DNA of 64,000 nucleotides from an uncultured Agrobacterium sp. (GCA_913777615.1 CAJYTK010000007.1:186001-250000); one strand, 5' to 3'; positions 26,025 to 36,334 are shown, counted from the stretch's first letter. Notes: generated from the letters alone by a model not told the origin. Translations and numbers: made by a program.

Positions 26025-26653
26025 GCAGACAGGCTCCGAAGGAAAGTCTCAGCCTGCGCCAGTTCTTCGGGCGTATTGACGTTGAAGAACGGATCGATGG
26101 AACTCGTAGCGCTTTCGACTGGCGGGAAAGAAACGCCTATCGTGGGGTGGCGCGCCAGGAAGCTTCGGATGCGCCGGTTATTGTCGTTTGCGAGCCATTG
26201 CTGCAGATCCTCCATAAGAGCAAGGGGCCAGAGAGCAAAGACCGGATGGACCTGGCCTTTGGAGGCCGCGATGACAATAGAGTTCTCGTCAGGCAAATGA
26301 TCCAAGAGCTTCGAAGCAAGATCATCTGGAAAAAACGGGCTATCTGAAGGCACCGTCAAGATGTGGCTTGCGCTGGAAGGGTGATCTCTAAAATGCTCCA
26401 AGCCAGCGAGAATACCGGCGAGGGGGCCTGCGTGACCGATCTTTGTGTCGGGCACGAGAGGCAGGTCAAAGCCTTTTCCCCATTCGCCGACGGCGTTAAG
26501 CGCCAGTGTCGAAACCTGCGGCGCAATCTTGTCGATGACGTGGTGCAGAAGTTGTTGTTCGCCTAAGGGGCAGAGAGCCTTGTTGGAGCCCATACGCCGG
26601 GAGAGACCGCCCGCCAGTATGAGGCCGGGGAAAGCGCGCACCGTGCTCGTCAT
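26021..26653 (-). CDS. mobA: Molybdenum cofactor guanylyltransferase MobA
   Basis: MobA transfers GMP from GTP to molybdopterin. The nucleotide-binding signature [16 protein letters not shown] lies at residues 12-27, and the metal-binding region [15 protein letters not shown] in the middle. Length is 210 aa. It overlaps the upstream MFS gene and the downstream mobB gene by 4 bases each (ATGA), so all are likely translated from one message. Confidence 0.95.
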   Translation of the reverse strand: MTSTVRAFPGLILAGGLSRRMGSNKALCPLGEQQLLHHVIDKIAPQVSTLALNAVGEWGKGFDLPLVPDTKIGHAGPLAGILAGLEHFRDHPSSASHILTVPSDSPFFPDDLASKLLDHLPDENSIVIAASKGQVHPVFALWPLALMEDLQQWLANDNNRRIRSFLARHPTIGVSFPPVESATSSIDPFFNVNTPEELAQAETFLRSLSA

Positions 26654-27876
26654 GCCTCACCTCTCGGTATATGCTGTGTGTGGCGACGTTCCTGTCTGCC
26701 CGCATAAGCGCTCGTCGCAACGGCAAGCACGCCATTCACCAGCATGACGAGGAGGAGATGTGTCGTACCGGCTTCTTCCGATAGGAGGGAAGAGGCGATA
26801 ACCGACAGCATTGCTCCACCACCAATTGTCAGCGCTCCGCCAAGCCCGGAGGCGGAGCCTGCCAGATGAGGTTGGACACTCACCATGCCTGCATTGGCGC
26901 TGGGCAGTGTCACGCCGTTACCGACGCCGATCAGGGCCAGCGGAATGAAGAACTCATAGTGACTGTCGAGCTCAAGATGAAGCAGAAGATATGCGATGGC
27001 GATACCGCCAAGCGCTATCACATTGCCGGTCAGCATCATCACTGGGATACCGATTCGGCTGGCATAGCGGCCGGAGACGAAGTTGCCCAGCATGTATCCT
27101 GTCGCCATGAAGAAGAACTGCATGCCCAGCACCGCAGGCGTCAGCCCGTAGAGCACGCTGCCGACAAAAGGTGCGCCACCGAGGAACGAGAAGAACAGGC
27201 CGGAGGAGAGCGTGCAGGTTAGCGCATAACCCCAGAAACGAGTGGAGCGAAGAAGTTGCGGCCATGCTTTGAACTGCGCTGCGAAACTTGCTGACTTCTG
27301 CCGGTTGGTTTCGCCCATGTCGAAAAAGACGAGCAGCAGAACCGCAACGGCGGAGAGGCCAACAAAGGCGAAGCTTGCTTGCCAGCCAGCGAGATCATTG
27401 AGAAAGCCGCCGACGGTGGGCCCGACCATCGGAACCACCGACATTCCCATTGTGACATAACCGATCATCGAGGCGGCCTGCTCGGCTGGTACCATGTCGC
27501 GGACGATGGCCCTCGCCAGCACGAAGCCCGACGCGATCGCCGCCTGCAGAACGCGGCCGATCATGAAAACGGTGATATTCGGCGCAAAGGTACAGATGAG
27601 TGTGGCAACAATCATCAGCAGGATACTGAAGAGCATCACGGGCCTGCGCCCGAAGAGATCGGAAAGCGGTCCGATCACAAGCTGAAGCACTGCCGTTGCG
27701 GCAAGATAGCCTGAGACGGCGAATTGCATCACGGCGTAGTCGGTGCCGAAATAGTTCGACATTGCCGCAAGCGACGGCAGGAAGACATTCATGCTGAGCG
27801 CTGCGACACCCGCCACGAGGACGAGCGTGATCACATGCGGTGGGGTGGAGCGATCGAGAAAACGCGTCTTGGTCAT
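26650..27876 (-). CDS. Bcr/CflA-type MFS drug exporter
   Basis: This 408-aa polytopic protein has about 12 transmembrane helices and belongs to the drug:H+ antiporter-1 (Bcr/CflA) branch. Diagnostic segments are [33 protein letters not shown] (motif A) and [22 protein letters not shown]. The ATG at 27876 overlaps the stop of the upstream EamA gene by 4 bases; the longer frame to 28401 lies across that gene and is rejected. The substrate is unknown. The tight coupling with mobA/mobB is unusual and could be chance operon building. Confidence 0.9.
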   Translation of the reverse strand: MTKTRFLDRSTPPHVITLVLVAGVAALSMNVFLPSLAAMSNYFGTDYAVMQFAVSGYLAATAVLQLVIGPLSDLFGRRPVMLFSILLMIVATLICTFAPNITVFMIGRVLQAAIASGFVLARAIVRDMVPAEQAASMIGYVTMGMSVVPMVGPTVGGFLNDLAGWQASFAFVGLSAVAVLLLVFFDMGETNRQKSASFAAQFKAWPQLLRSTRFWGYALTCTLSSGLFFSFLGGAPFVGSVLYGLTPAVLGMQFFFMATGYMLGNFVSGRYASRIGIPVMMLTGNVIALGGIAIAYLLLHLELDSHYEFFIPLALIGVGNGVTLPSANAGMVSVQPHLAGSASGLGGALTIGGGAMLSVIASSLLSEEAGTTHLLLVMLVNGVLAVATSAYAGRQERRHTQHIPRGEA

Positions 27877-28775
27877 TCGATACCCACAGCCTGTTTGGCG
27901 ATCGGCGCGCGGTGACGTCTGCTTTCGCGATAGAATGTGTAGAGACCGGAGGCGACGATGATGGCTGTGCCGGACAGCGTCCAGACGTCCAGATGCTCGC
28001 CGAAGAAGAAAAGACCGATGGAGAAGGCCCAGATCATGCTGGTGTAACGGAAAGGTGCAACGAACGAAATATCGCCGCTGCGCATTGCAGTAATCACCGC
28101 CTGGTAACCGATGACGACCAGGAAAGAGGCTGCGACGAGGTGCGACCAGACGTATGCGTTCATCGGCTGCCATCCACCGAAGGGCATGATCAGTGCGGAC
28201 CCAAATAACGTGTTCACGACAGTCGTCGTCATCGTCACGGCCATGGATGGAACATCGGTATACATGCGCCGGGTCAAAAGGTCGCGTCCGGCGGTCACGA
28301 ACATCGCAGCCACCACAAGCAGTGCGCCGGAGGTGAAGCCCTCTGGACCAGGCCTCAGAATAACCAGAACACCAAGGAAGCCGACGAGGATGGCGGTCCA
28401 ACGCCGCCAGCCCACAGGCTCTTTCAGGAAAAGTGCTGCACCAAGCGTGACGGCAAGGGGGAGCGACTGCATGATAGCCGCCACATTGGCAAACTCCATC
28501 AGGCTAAGCGCCTTGAGATAAAGAATGGAGGCCGCAACCTCGCAAAGGCAACGCAGCAGAATGATGGGCCGTAGCATGGTTGTCAGAGGGCGCAGCGCCC
28601 CCATGTGGCGCGCGATTACGTATACTAGCACGCAGGTCATCACGCCACGAACGAAGAGGATCTGTCCGGTATTGATGTAGGGCGTGACGGACTTGGTAAA
28701 AGCGTCGTTGATCGTGAAGCTTGCCATCGCCAGAGCCATCAGCAGCGCTCCGCGCGTATTGTCCGTCAATGCCAT
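27873..28775 (-). CDS. EamA/DMT-family transporter
   Basis: This 300-aa inner-membrane protein has ten predicted helices and two EamA repeats of the drug/metabolite transporter family. The first repeat opens with ALLMALAMASFTINDAFTKS and ends near GFLGVLVILRPGPEGF; the second ends at GTAIIVASGLYTFYRESRR. The start at 28775 (MALTDNTRG) is chosen by family resemblance; its ribosome site is weak and the frame stays open to 28838. It heads a four-gene run with MFS, mobA and mobB. The substrate cannot be assigned. Confidence 0.88.
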   Translation of the reverse strand: MALTDNTRGALLMALAMASFTINDAFTKSVTPYINTGQILFVRGVMTCVLVYVIARHMGALRPLTTMLRPIILLRCLCEVAASILYLKALSLMEFANVAAIMQSLPLAVTLGAALFLKEPVGWRRWTAILVGFLGVLVILRPGPEGFTSGALLVVAAMFVTAGRDLLTRRMYTDVPSMAVTMTTTVVNTLFGSALIMPFGGWQPMNAYVWSHLVAASFLVVIGYQAVITAMRSGDISFVAPFRYTSMIWAFSIGLFFFGEHLDVWTLSGTAIIVASGLYTFYRESRRHRAPIAKQAVGIE

Positions 28776-29023
28776 GATGTGATCCCAAGAACGACGTCGC
28801 GATGCTTTCTTCCGCAGCAGCAGCGCGAGTCCGTTCACTCCTCCAGTTTCAGAGTCGTGACATGGCGGGCGGTCGAATTCAATCCATTTAATGTAAGGGT
28901 ATCAAATAATAAGCGAGCACTTCATTTTGCGCTCTTGGACGCACGAAGGATCATCGTTCTTCGTCGGCTCCGCGCGTCGTGCTGTGCCAAGATCAGTTCC
29001 GGCTTGATGCTCGGGTGGAGACA

Positions 29024-30073
29024 TCAGCCGCCGGTAACGCTCATGTGGCGAGCGACAGCGGGACGCTTGCGATCCCGGTCGATGATGAAGTCGTGGCCCT
29101 TGGGTTTACGGAGAATGGCGTCGTCGATTGCCTGTGACAATAGCACGTCGCCATCTGAGGCGCGTAGCGCCGCTCTCAGATCCGCCGCATCGTCTTGGCC
29201 AAGGCACATATAGAGTGTGCCGGTGCAGGTAATGCGCACTCGATTGCAGCTCTCGCAGAAATTGTGTGTCATCGGCGTGATGAAGCCAAGACGTCCACCG
29301 GTTTCCCTGACCTCGACATAACGGGCTGGGCCGCCCGTCTTGTAAGGAATATCGGTAAGTGTGAACCGTTCTTCGAGCGATGCGCGAACTTGCGAAAGCG
29401 GCAGGTAACGATCCGTGCGGTCTTCTTCGATCTCGCCCATCGGCATGGTTTCAATTACGGTCAGATCCATGCCGCGCGCGTGGGCAAAACGCATGAGTTC
29501 GGGAATTTCGTGCTCGTTGAAGTCTTTCAGCGCCACTGCATTGAGCTTGATCTTGATGCCTGACGCGAGAGCCGCGTCAATGCCGGCCATCACCTTGGAG
29601 AAATCACCCCAACGGGTGATCTGTCGGAACTTCTCCGCATCGAGCGTATCCAGCGACACGTTGATCCGGCGCACGCCGCAATCATAAAGCTCGGCGGCAT
29701 GGGCACCAAGTTGCGAGCCATTGGTGGTCAGCGTCAGCTCTTCCAGTCGGCCGGTTTCAAGATGGCGACCGAGATTGCGGATGAGATGCATGATATTCTT
29801 GCGCACTAGGGGTTCACCGCCTGTCAGGCGCAGCTTGCGCACGCCCTTGGCGATGAAGGCGGAACAGAGCCGGTCGAGTTCTTCGAGCGTCAGCAGATCC
29901 TTCTTCGGCAGGAAGGTCATGTGCTCCGACATGCAATAGGTACAGCGAAAATCGCAGCGGTCCGTGACCGAGACCCGCAAGTATGTGACCGCCCGGCCGA
30001 AGGGGTCGATCATCGGGCCATCGGCCTTGGCGATTGCTTGAGGTTGCCCGAGATGCGTCACAACGCTGTTCAA
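29024..30073 (-). CDS. moaA: GTP 3',8-cyclase MoaA (molybdopterin step 1)
   Basis: MoaA is a radical-SAM enzyme that, with MoaC, converts GTP to the precursor of molybdopterin. The N-terminal cluster motif [14 protein letters not shown] (Cx3Cx2C), the C-terminal cluster [18 protein letters not shown] (Cx2Cx13C) and the C-terminal Gly-Gly are all present. A TTG start at 30073 with GGAGAG nine bases upstream gives 349 aa, the size I recall for rhizobial MoaA. The longer frame from 30166 adds a non-conserved tail. It is upstream of, and co-directional with, the eamA-mobAB run, 248 bases away. Confidence 0.95.
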   Translation of the reverse strand: MNSVVTHLGQPQAIAKADGPMIDPFGRAVTYLRVSVTDRCDFRCTYCMSEHMTFLPKKDLLTLEELDRLCSAFIAKGVRKLRLTGGEPLVRKNIMHLIRNLGRHLETGRLEELTLTTNGSQLGAHAAELYDCGVRRINVSLDTLDAEKFRQITRWGDFSKVMAGIDAALASGIKIKLNAVALKDFNEHEIPELMRFAHARGMDLTVIETMPMGEIEEDRTDRYLPLSQVRASLEERFTLTDIPYKTGGPARYVEVRETGGRLGFITPMTHNFCESCNRVRITCTGTLYMCLGQDDAADLRAALRASDGDVLLSQAIDDAILRKPKGHDFIIDRDRKRPAVARHMSVTGG

Positions 30074-30201
30074 GCGGATCTCTCCATGTTCAGGGATATT
30101 GTGCCAGTGGCCTGGGGTCGTTGTTTCACAACATGTAATGTCTTGCCTGTAAGCCGACAAGGCCATACTTGTTCCCTACCTTTAACGTGATGGAAATCGA
30201 C

Positions 30202-30570
30202 ATGAGTGAAGCTTGGCCCACCGAATTGCGGGTTTCCAAGGATCGCAAGCATCTGACCGTGCTGTTCGACAGCGGCGTATCTCATACGCTTCCTGCTGAA
30301 ATGCTTCGCGTCTTGTCCCCTTCTGCGGAAGTTCAGGGACACGGTCCAGGGCAGAAGACTACTGTGCCGGGCAAGCGCGATGTTGCGATCCGCAATGTGG
30401 TCGCGACGGGCAATTATGCCGTGCGCATCGCATTCGATGACGGGCATGACAGCGGCATCTTCACCTGGCGTTACCTTCAGGAACTGGGCGAAAAAGGAGA
30501 CGCACTGTTCCAGACTTACGAACAGGAACTGGCGGAAAAGGGCTTGAGCAGGGAGCCGCGGTTCCGTTAG
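30202..30570 (+). CDS. DUF971 (gamma-butyrobetaine hydroxylase N-terminal-like) protein
   Basis: This 122-aa cytoplasmic protein is made of a single DUF971 domain: WPTELRVSKDRKHLTVLFD at the start, and VRIAFDDGHDSGIFTWRYLQELG near the middle. Similar domains occur at the N-terminus of gamma-butyrobetaine hydroxylases and next to Fe-S and Mrp-type proteins; stand-alone members have no settled function. Starts at 30190 and 30202 are both possible; GGAAATCG favours 30202. It is divergent from moaA. Confidence 0.88.
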   Translation: MSEAWPTELRVSKDRKHLTVLFDSGVSHTLPAEMLRVLSPSAEVQGHGPGQKTTVPGKRDVAIRNVVATGNYAVRIAFDDGHDSGIFTWRYLQELGEKGDALFQTYEQELAEKGLSREPRFR

Positions 30571-30605
30571 GGAAGTTGCATATGATTTCAACGTAGAGGT
30601 GACAC

Positions 30606-32423
30606 TTGGCCGTCGAGGGAAATGCGAATGATCTGGCCCAAGTGGTCGTCCTGCTCGCCGCCGGTGTGGCGGCCGCCCCCATTTTCAAACGCATCGGTCT
30701 CGGCTCGGTTCTTGGGTATCTCGCAGCGGGCCTCGTTATCGGTCCTTTCGGACTAGGCGCATTTTCCGATCCGCAGGCCATTATACATATCGCCGAACTC
30801 GGCGTGGTCATGTTCCTCTTCATCATCGGTCTCGAGATGCAGCCATCAAGGCTGTGGTCCATGCGAAAAGATATTTTTGGTCTGGGCGCCCTTCAGGTCA
30901 TAATCTGTATCGGCGGTCTGACGATGATCGGCGTGGTTTTCGGATATCCGGTCATTTTCTCTTTTGTAGCGGGAACTGGATTTGTACTCACATCGACGGC
31001 CATCGTCATGCAGATGCTGCAGGAGCGCGGCAGCCTTTCGACGCTGAAGGGACAGCGCATCATCGCCATTCTGCTCTTCGAGGATCTGGCGATCGTGCCG
31101 CTATTGGTGCTCGTCACGTTTCTGGGCGCAGGCGGCGAAGAAGTCGCGATGAGTGAGCGGCTCCTGTCTTTCGGTATCGCGCTTGCTGCGACGGTTGCTC
31201 TGGTTTTCGCCGGGCGTTATCTGCTCAATCCTCTTTTTCGTCTATTGGCCGCCTCCGGTGCGCGTGAGGTGATGACGGCTGCGGCGCTGCTTGTCGTGCT
31301 TGGATCAGCGCTTCTCATGCAGGTCAGCGGGCTTTCCATGGCGATGGGAGCGTTTCTTGCCGGCGTTCTTCTATCGGAATCGGCTTTCCGTCACCAGTTG
31401 GAAGCCGATATCGAGCCGTTCCGTGGCATTCTGCTTGGCCTGTTCTTTCTCGGTGTGGGCATGGCGATCGATCTTTCGGTCATTGCGACGAACTGGAAGA
31501 TCGTAGTCGTTGGCGTCATCGCGTACATGCTCGTCAAAGCGCTGTTGATTTACAGTGTCGCAAGGCTTGTGGGTACCTGCCAGCGTGAAGCCATCGAGCG
31601 TGCCGCACTGATGGCGCAGGGCGGTGAATTTGCCTTCGTTCTTTATTCCGCCGCAGCGACCGCCGGTATTCTGAACGCAGAAGCAAACGCTGTGCTGACT
31701 GCGATGATCATCATTTCGATGATCCTGACGCCGTTGATGGTGATCGTCCACGATCGTGTCATGCCGGCTGCAAAGCCCAATACGGACGGCCTTGAACTTC
31801 CTGAAAATGTCGAAGGCAGTATTCTCATCATCGGCTTCGGCCGGTTTGGCCAGATCGTAAGCCAGCCGCTTTTGGCACGTGGCTACATGTTGTCGCTGAT
31901 CGACAAGGATGCGGACTTCGTCCGCGATGCGGCTGATTTTGGTTTCAAAGTCTATTATGGCGATGGTGCGCGCTCGGAAATCCTCCATGCAGCGGGGGCT
32001 GCGACGGCGCGTGCCGTTTTGATCTGCGTCGATGACAAAGAGGCGGCGGTTCGCATCGCGGAGATCGTCAAGCATGAGTTTCCGCTGGTGCCGGTGCTGG
32101 CGCGCGCTTTCGATCGCGGTCATGCCATCGACCTGGTCAAAGCAGGCGTCGATTATCAAATCCGCGAGACCTACGAATCGGCACTCGATTTCAGTGAGAA
32201 GGTTTTGGCCTCCGTCGGCGAGAGGCAGGAGATTGCCGAAAGTCTGGTCGAAGAGTTTCGCGATGTCGACGCGGAGCGCTTCGCCATGGAAGTTGTCGGC
32301 GGCATATATGCGGGTCGCTCGCTCGTGCGCGGTAATGCATCACCTGCCGATCTCGTAGCGGCAAGGACGGCGCGTGAGCGCGCTGAACGTGAAGCACGCG
32401 AAGAAGCAGAGCAAGATGGCTGA
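30606..32423 (+). CDS. Kef-type monovalent cation:proton antiporter with RCK domain
   Basis: This 605-aa CPA2-family protein has about 12 membrane helices in residues 1-385, with GLGSVLGYLAAGLVIGPFG, FLFIIGLEM and ALMAQGGEFAFVLYS. A cytoplasmic TrkA-N/RCK nucleotide-binding domain follows, with IIGFGRFGQIVSQPLL at about 405. KefB/KefC proteins export K+ in exchange for H+ under glutathione control. The start is TTG at 30606 behind GAGGT, since no in-frame ATG is near. The C-terminus ends in an Arg/Glu-rich helix. KefB versus KefC cannot be decided. Confidence 0.9.
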   Translation: MAVEGNANDLAQVVVLLAAGVAAAPIFKRIGLGSVLGYLAAGLVIGPFGLGAFSDPQAIIHIAELGVVMFLFIIGLEMQPSRLWSMRKDIFGLGALQVIICIGGLTMIGVVFGYPVIFSFVAGTGFVLTSTAIVMQMLQERGSLSTLKGQRIIAILLFEDLAIVPLLVLVTFLGAGGEEVAMSERLLSFGIALAATVALVFAGRYLLNPLFRLLAASGAREVMTAAALLVVLGSALLMQVSGLSMAMGAFLAGVLLSESAFRHQLEADIEPFRGILLGLFFLGVGMAIDLSVIATNWKIVVVGVIAYMLVKALLIYSVARLVGTCQREAIERAALMAQGGEFAFVLYSAAATAGILNAEANAVLTAMIIISMILTPLMVIVHDRVMPAAKPNTDGLELPENVEGSILIIGFGRFGQIVSQPLLARGYMLSLIDKDADFVRDAADFGFKVYYGDGARSEILHAAGAATARAVLICVDDKEAAVRIAEIVKHEFPLVPVLARAFDRGHAIDLVKAGVDYQIRETYESALDFSEKVLASVGERQEIAESLVEEFRDVDAERFAMEVVGGIYAGRSLVRGNASPADLVAARTARERAEREAREEAEQDG

Positions 32424-32562
32424 CTTCAGTCGAAAAATGGCGTTGCTACACATGGTCGTCGCGAAAGTTGGCCGCAGTTCGGACGCCGACATGCTATCGA
32501 ACACAGCAGGATGGGGAGCGCCGCGAGAGATCGCAGAGCGCTCTGAAAAGGAGTAAGAAAAA

Positions 32563-33171
32563 ATGGGAGTTATTCGCTCGGTCGAGGAACTGAAGGCCAT
32601 CTATGACGGCTGTTCCGAGGCATCTTTGATCAAGGTGACGTCGCATCTCACCCCCGAATATCGCCAGATGATCGAAGCAGCGCCGTTTTTGGCGCTTGCG
32701 ACGGTTGGACCGGAGGGAATGGACTGCTCCCCACGTGGAGACAAGGGTGGCGTCGTTCGGGTTCAGGATGACAAGACCGTTCTACTTCCGGACTGGCGGG
32801 GCAATAATCGAGTGGATTCGCTGATGAATATCGTACGTGACCCGAGAGTTGCGCTGATGTTCCTCGTGCCTGGTTCCACCACGACCATGCGCATCAATGG
32901 AAGCGCCTTTGTCTCGGCAGAGCCCGCTCTCCTCGAAAGCTTTACGATGGATGGAAAACATCCACGCACCGTTACGGTGGTGACGATCAATGAAGTCTAC
33001 TTTCAATGCGCCCGCGCCCTGATCCGTTCAGAGCTCTGGCATCCGCAAAACTTCATCGATCCGGCGTCGCTTCCGACGCCAGGTGCATTGCTCAAGGCAG
33101 CCAAGACGGATTTCGATCAGGACAGCTACGATAAGGAATGGCCGGAAAGGGCTGCAAAAACAATGTGGTAG
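32563..33171 (+). CDS. Pyridoxamine-phosphate-oxidase-fold flavoprotein (MSMEG_1061-like)
   Basis: This 202-aa protein has the split-barrel FMN-binding fold of the pyridoxamine 5'-phosphate oxidase superfamily. Visible motifs are PFLALATVGPEGMDCSPRGDKGG, LLPDWRGNNRVDSLMNI and the C-terminal CARALIRSELWHP. It has an AAGGAG ribosome site upstream. True PNPOx activity is unlikely because the PLP-binding signature is absent; the natural substrate is unknown. The 139 bases before it hold only a fragmentary frame that overlaps the kefB end. Confidence 0.85.
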   Translation: MGVIRSVEELKAIYDGCSEASLIKVTSHLTPEYRQMIEAAPFLALATVGPEGMDCSPRGDKGGVVRVQDDKTVLLPDWRGNNRVDSLMNIVRDPRVALMFLVPGSTTTMRINGSAFVSAEPALLESFTMDGKHPRTVTVVTINEVYFQCARALIRSELWHPQNFIDPASLPTPGALLKAAKTDFDQDSYDKEWPERAAKTMW

Positions 33172-33190
33172 GACGTCCGGATCACGCAGA

Positions 33191-34261
33191 TCAGGTCCGG
33201 TAGATCAGCCAGCCTTTACCGGTGTAATTCTTCTGCATGCCTTCTTCGAACAGGATCGTGCGGTTGCGGCCACTGCTTTTCGCATTATAAAGCGCAACAT
33301 CGGAATTCGTGTAAAGATCGACCGGGTTTTGGGCCTGTGTTGCTATTGCATAGCCGATTGAAATAGTGATCTGACCGTAATCGATACCAGTCTTCGAGTT
33401 TCTGAACGGGGTTTTTTCAAGCGCCACTCGGATACGCTCGCACATTTCCCTGACTTCATCGGCATTCATCTTCTCAGCTATGATCGCAAATTCCTCGCCG
33501 CCTGTGCGTGCAACGAAGAGTTCGCCTCGAACGGACTTGCGAATGACGGAGGCGACGCTTGCGAGGATTTTATCGCCGACGGGATGACCATAGGTGTCGT
33601 TGATGCGCTTGAAGTTGTCCACGTCCAGCAGCACAAGGGAGGAAAGGTGAAGACCGATGCTCGTATCATACACACCCGCAAGCTTCTCATCGAAGGCTCT
33701 GCGATTGGAGAGGCGGGTCAGAGAATCTGTATTGGCGATGCGCTTGTATTCGTCCAGTTCGAGACGGACCTGCTGCATCTCTTCAGCATGCCGATTCAAG
33801 TCCTTGGAACGTGTCTCTCCTTGGGAAATCTTGTTGCCCGTGGCTTCTGCAAGAATGGATATCGCTGCGCTGACGATAGAGGTGCTCGTCGCGCTTTTTA
33901 CCGAGATGCGTTCACGGGTTTCGTCCAGAACACGGTTATATTTTTCCAGGCTCGATTGTTCCTGTTTCAGGACCGTCAGCAAAGCTTCCAGTTCTAGATG
34001 AAGCCTCTCGTGGACGTTCTCGATAATCCTGCTGTGGCCTTGGTTGAAAAAGCGAGCACCAAGTTCATCCAGCTCTTCCTGAGTTACCGTACTGCCAAAT
34101 CGAAGCAGTTCTTTCGAAAGCGCAGGGTTTGAGCCGATAAACGCCTCGTAGAAAAGATTGTAGTTACGCGGAATTGGTGCAACGCCCATGTTGCGCATGG
34201 CAAGAAGAATCTGACTGGCAACATCAGCGCCGGGCATGGTCAGTGTCGATCCCGTACTCAT
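33191..34261 (-). CDS. GGDEF-domain diguanylate cyclase
   Basis: This 356-aa cytoplasmic protein has an N-terminal helical region (about 1-165, coiled-coil-like around residues 90-165) and a C-terminal GGDEF domain with the active loop ARTGGEEFAI. It is expected to make cyclic-di-GMP. The position of the allosteric RxxD I-site, five residues before the loop, reads RGEL, so canonical product inhibition is probably absent. There is no membrane helix or PAS/GAF domain, so the input signal is unknown. It converges on the flavoprotein gene, 19 bases away. Confidence 0.92.
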   Translation of the reverse strand: MSTGSTLTMPGADVASQILLAMRNMGVAPIPRNYNLFYEAFIGSNPALSKELLRFGSTVTQEELDELGARFFNQGHSRIIENVHERLHLELEALLTVLKQEQSSLEKYNRVLDETRERISVKSATSTSIVSAAISILAEATGNKISQGETRSKDLNRHAEEMQQVRLELDEYKRIANTDSLTRLSNRRAFDEKLAGVYDTSIGLHLSSLVLLDVDNFKRINDTYGHPVGDKILASVASVIRKSVRGELFVARTGGEEFAIIAEKMNADEVREMCERIRVALEKTPFRNSKTGIDYGQITISIGYAIATQAQNPVDLYTNSDVALYNAKSSGRNRTILFEEGMQKNYTGKGWLIYRT

Positions 34262-34483
34262 CAGGCGTCCCCATGTAATCTTGTTGTAACCGGCGCATCC
34301 TCAACGACAGTTCTCCCAAACTTACCGTTGATGCTGCATTGACAGGCCGGCCCGTTCTCAAGTTCAGCCTCTTGCGGGAGTCGCTGGAGAACATAGTATT
34401 GCTTTATAAGCTCACCAAGATTTTATCTACGAAAATTATTGTCTGTAAACAGGCATTTCGTTGGGCAGTAGACAGCACGAGTA

Positions 34484-34516
34484 GGTCAGACAACGGGACA
34501 TGCCCGTTGTCTGACC
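34484..34516 (-). terminator. Perfect 14-bp hairpin after fumC
   Basis: GGTCAGACAACGGG and CCCGTTGTCTGACC flank a 5-base loop, beginning 7 bases after the fumC stop on the minus strand. No T-run follows, so this may be a weak terminator or an mRNA 3'-end stabiliser. The rest of the gap to the GGDEF gene (34262-34483) is AT-rich with no other clear element. Confidence 0.6.
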
Positions 34517-34523
34517 ATGGTCT

Positions 34524-35915
34524 TTATTTGGGGCCGATCATGTTCTCGGGACGAACATACTGATCGAACTCCTCGTTCGTAAGATATCCACCGCCGACAG
34601 CCTCTTCACGCAACGTCGTGCCGTTTTTGTGAGCAGTCTTGGCGATCTTGGCGCAAGCATCGTAGCCGAGCTTGGTGTTGAGTGCTGTGACCAGCATCAG
34701 CGAGTTTTCCACACCCTTGCGAATGTTGTCTTCGCGCGCTTCGATGCCCACCACGCAATTGTCGGTGAAGGACACCGCTGCATCGCCCAGGAGCTGAACG
34801 GACTGCAGGAAGTTGTAGGCCATCATTGGATTATAGACGTTGAGCTCGAAATGGCCCTGCGATCCAGCAAAGGTAATGGCAGCCTGGTTTCCGAAGACGT
34901 GAGCACAAACCTGCGTCAGCGCTTCGGACTGGGTGGGGTTGACCTTGCCCGGCATAATCGATGAACCCGGTTCGTTCTCCGGCAGCGACAGTTCGCCAAG
35001 ACCTGCGCGCGGGCCGGAACCAAGGAAGCGGATATCGTTGGCGATCTTGAAGAGTGCCGCAGCCGCAGCGGCGATCGCGCCGTGCGAGAAGACCATTGCA
35101 TCATGCGCGGCGAGTGCCTCGAACTTGTTCGGCGCGGTGACGAAGGACAGGCCTGTAATGGCCGCAATTTCCTCGGCGACTTTCTCCGCGAAGCCGATGG
35201 GTGCGTTCAGCCCGGTACCAACGGCGGTTCCACCCTGGGCGAGTTCGCAAAGGCCCGGCAGCGTCAATTCGATGCGCTTGATCGACGAGGCGACCTGCGC
35301 TGCGTAGCCGGAAAACTCCTGACCAAGCGTCAACGGCGTCGCGTCCTGTGTGTGGGTGCGTCCGATCTTGATGATGTGGGCGAAATCCTTCGCCTTCTTG
35401 TCTAGAGCAGCATGAAGATGCTTCAGTCCAGGCAGGAGATGATGGACGATTTGTTCGGCGCAGGCGATGTGCATGGCCGTCGGATAGGTATCGTTGGACG
35501 ACTGGCTCATGTTGACATGATCGTTGGGATGGACGGGCTTCTTGGAACCCATCACGCCGCCGAGCATCTCGATTGCCCGGTTGGAGATCACCTCATTGGC
35601 ATTCATATTGGACTGCGTGCCCGAGCCCGTCTGCCAGACGACGAGCGGGAAGTGCTCGTTCAGTTTGCCATCGATGACTTCCTGAGCGGCCTTGATGATA
35701 GTGTCGCCGAGCTTCGCATCCAGACCGCCCAGCGCCATGTTGGCGCGCGCTGCGGCCTGTTTGACGATGCCAAGTGCACGGATGACGGATGTGGGCTGCT
35801 TTTCCCAGCCGATCTTGAAATTGCCGAGCGACCGCTGGGCCTGCGCGCCCCAATAGCGATCGCTGGCGACTTCGATCGGCCCAAATGTATCGGTTTCGGT
35901 GCGTGTGGCTGTCAT
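34524..35915 (-). CDS. fumC: Fumarate hydratase class II
   Basis: FumC interconverts fumarate and malate in the TCA cycle and needs no Fe-S cluster, unlike class I fumarases. The fumarase/aspartase signature [15 protein letters not shown] is present, as are [15 protein letters not shown] and [17 protein letters not shown]. Length is 463 aa, standard. A GGAGAGGCAGGA ribosome region precedes the ATG at 35915. It stands alone, divergent from the L,D-transpeptidase gene. Confidence 0.97.
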   Translation of the reverse strand: MTATRTETDTFGPIEVASDRYWGAQAQRSLGNFKIGWEKQPTSVIRALGIVKQAAARANMALGGLDAKLGDTIIKAAQEVIDGKLNEHFPLVVWQTGSGTQSNMNANEVISNRAIEMLGGVMGSKKPVHPNDHVNMSQSSNDTYPTAMHIACAEQIVHHLLPGLKHLHAALDKKAKDFAHIIKIGRTHTQDATPLTLGQEFSGYAAQVASSIKRIELTLPGLCELAQGGTAVGTGLNAPIGFAEKVAEEIAAITGLSFVTAPNKFEALAAHDAMVFSHGAIAAAAAALFKIANDIRFLGSGPRAGLGELSLPENEPGSSIMPGKVNPTQSEALTQVCAHVFGNQAAITFAGSQGHFELNVYNPMMAYNFLQSVQLLGDAAVSFTDNCVVGIEAREDNIRKGVENSLMLVTALNTKLGYDACAKIAKTAHKNGTTLREEAVGGGYLTNEEFDQYVRPENMIGPK

Positions 35916-36334
35916 CGGTCCTGCCTCTCCATTGTGTTCCTTCAGCAGGACGCTATCTCCGCTCGCCCTGCGCGCGCAGACATATAGAGCTATCCCGCAA
36001 GCGTGGAAAGCCTCAGTCGCAGCGGGGCGTCAGATTTCGTCGCAGATTCGAAAGTCGATCGGCGTGACTTTTGGGTGACGTTTTTGAAGCGGTCACTCTC
36101 ACCATTGAGACCCCATGCCTCACGAAAAAACATCTTGCTGCAATGCTGCGAAATTAAAGAGAAATTTAACTATTCCTGCCAAAAATTAAGGAGATTGCCG
36201 GAGATTTTTTTGACTAACGGCAGAACGATTCTGGCACGAGATCGGACTTTGCGCGTTTTCTTTCCAAGTGAAGCTCAATCCGCTAGACAGACAATGGTTT
36301 ATTCGCGCTTCGATGGATGCGGGCGCTGGACGCA
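35916..36334. other. Long intergenic region upstream of the L,D-transpeptidase gene
   Basis: About 419 bases separate fumC from the transpeptidase gene. The middle (36125-36215) is AT-rich with A6 and T7 tracts and TTAA boxes (TTAA-N8-TTAA at about 36155), which resembles but does not match the CtrA site (N7). A TTGACT at about 36211 has no good -10 partner. I see no open frame with a ribosome site and no RNA gene. The length suggests complex control of the transpeptidase gene. Confidence 0.4.

Noticed and set aside
32374-32556. Possible 60-aa gene at the end of the Kef antiporter gene
   Set aside because: It runs in another frame over the antiporter 3' end, has no ribosome site and its sequence shows no domain.
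36150-36175. CtrA binding site
   Set aside because: The TTAA boxes are 8 bases apart, not 7, so the consensus is not met.
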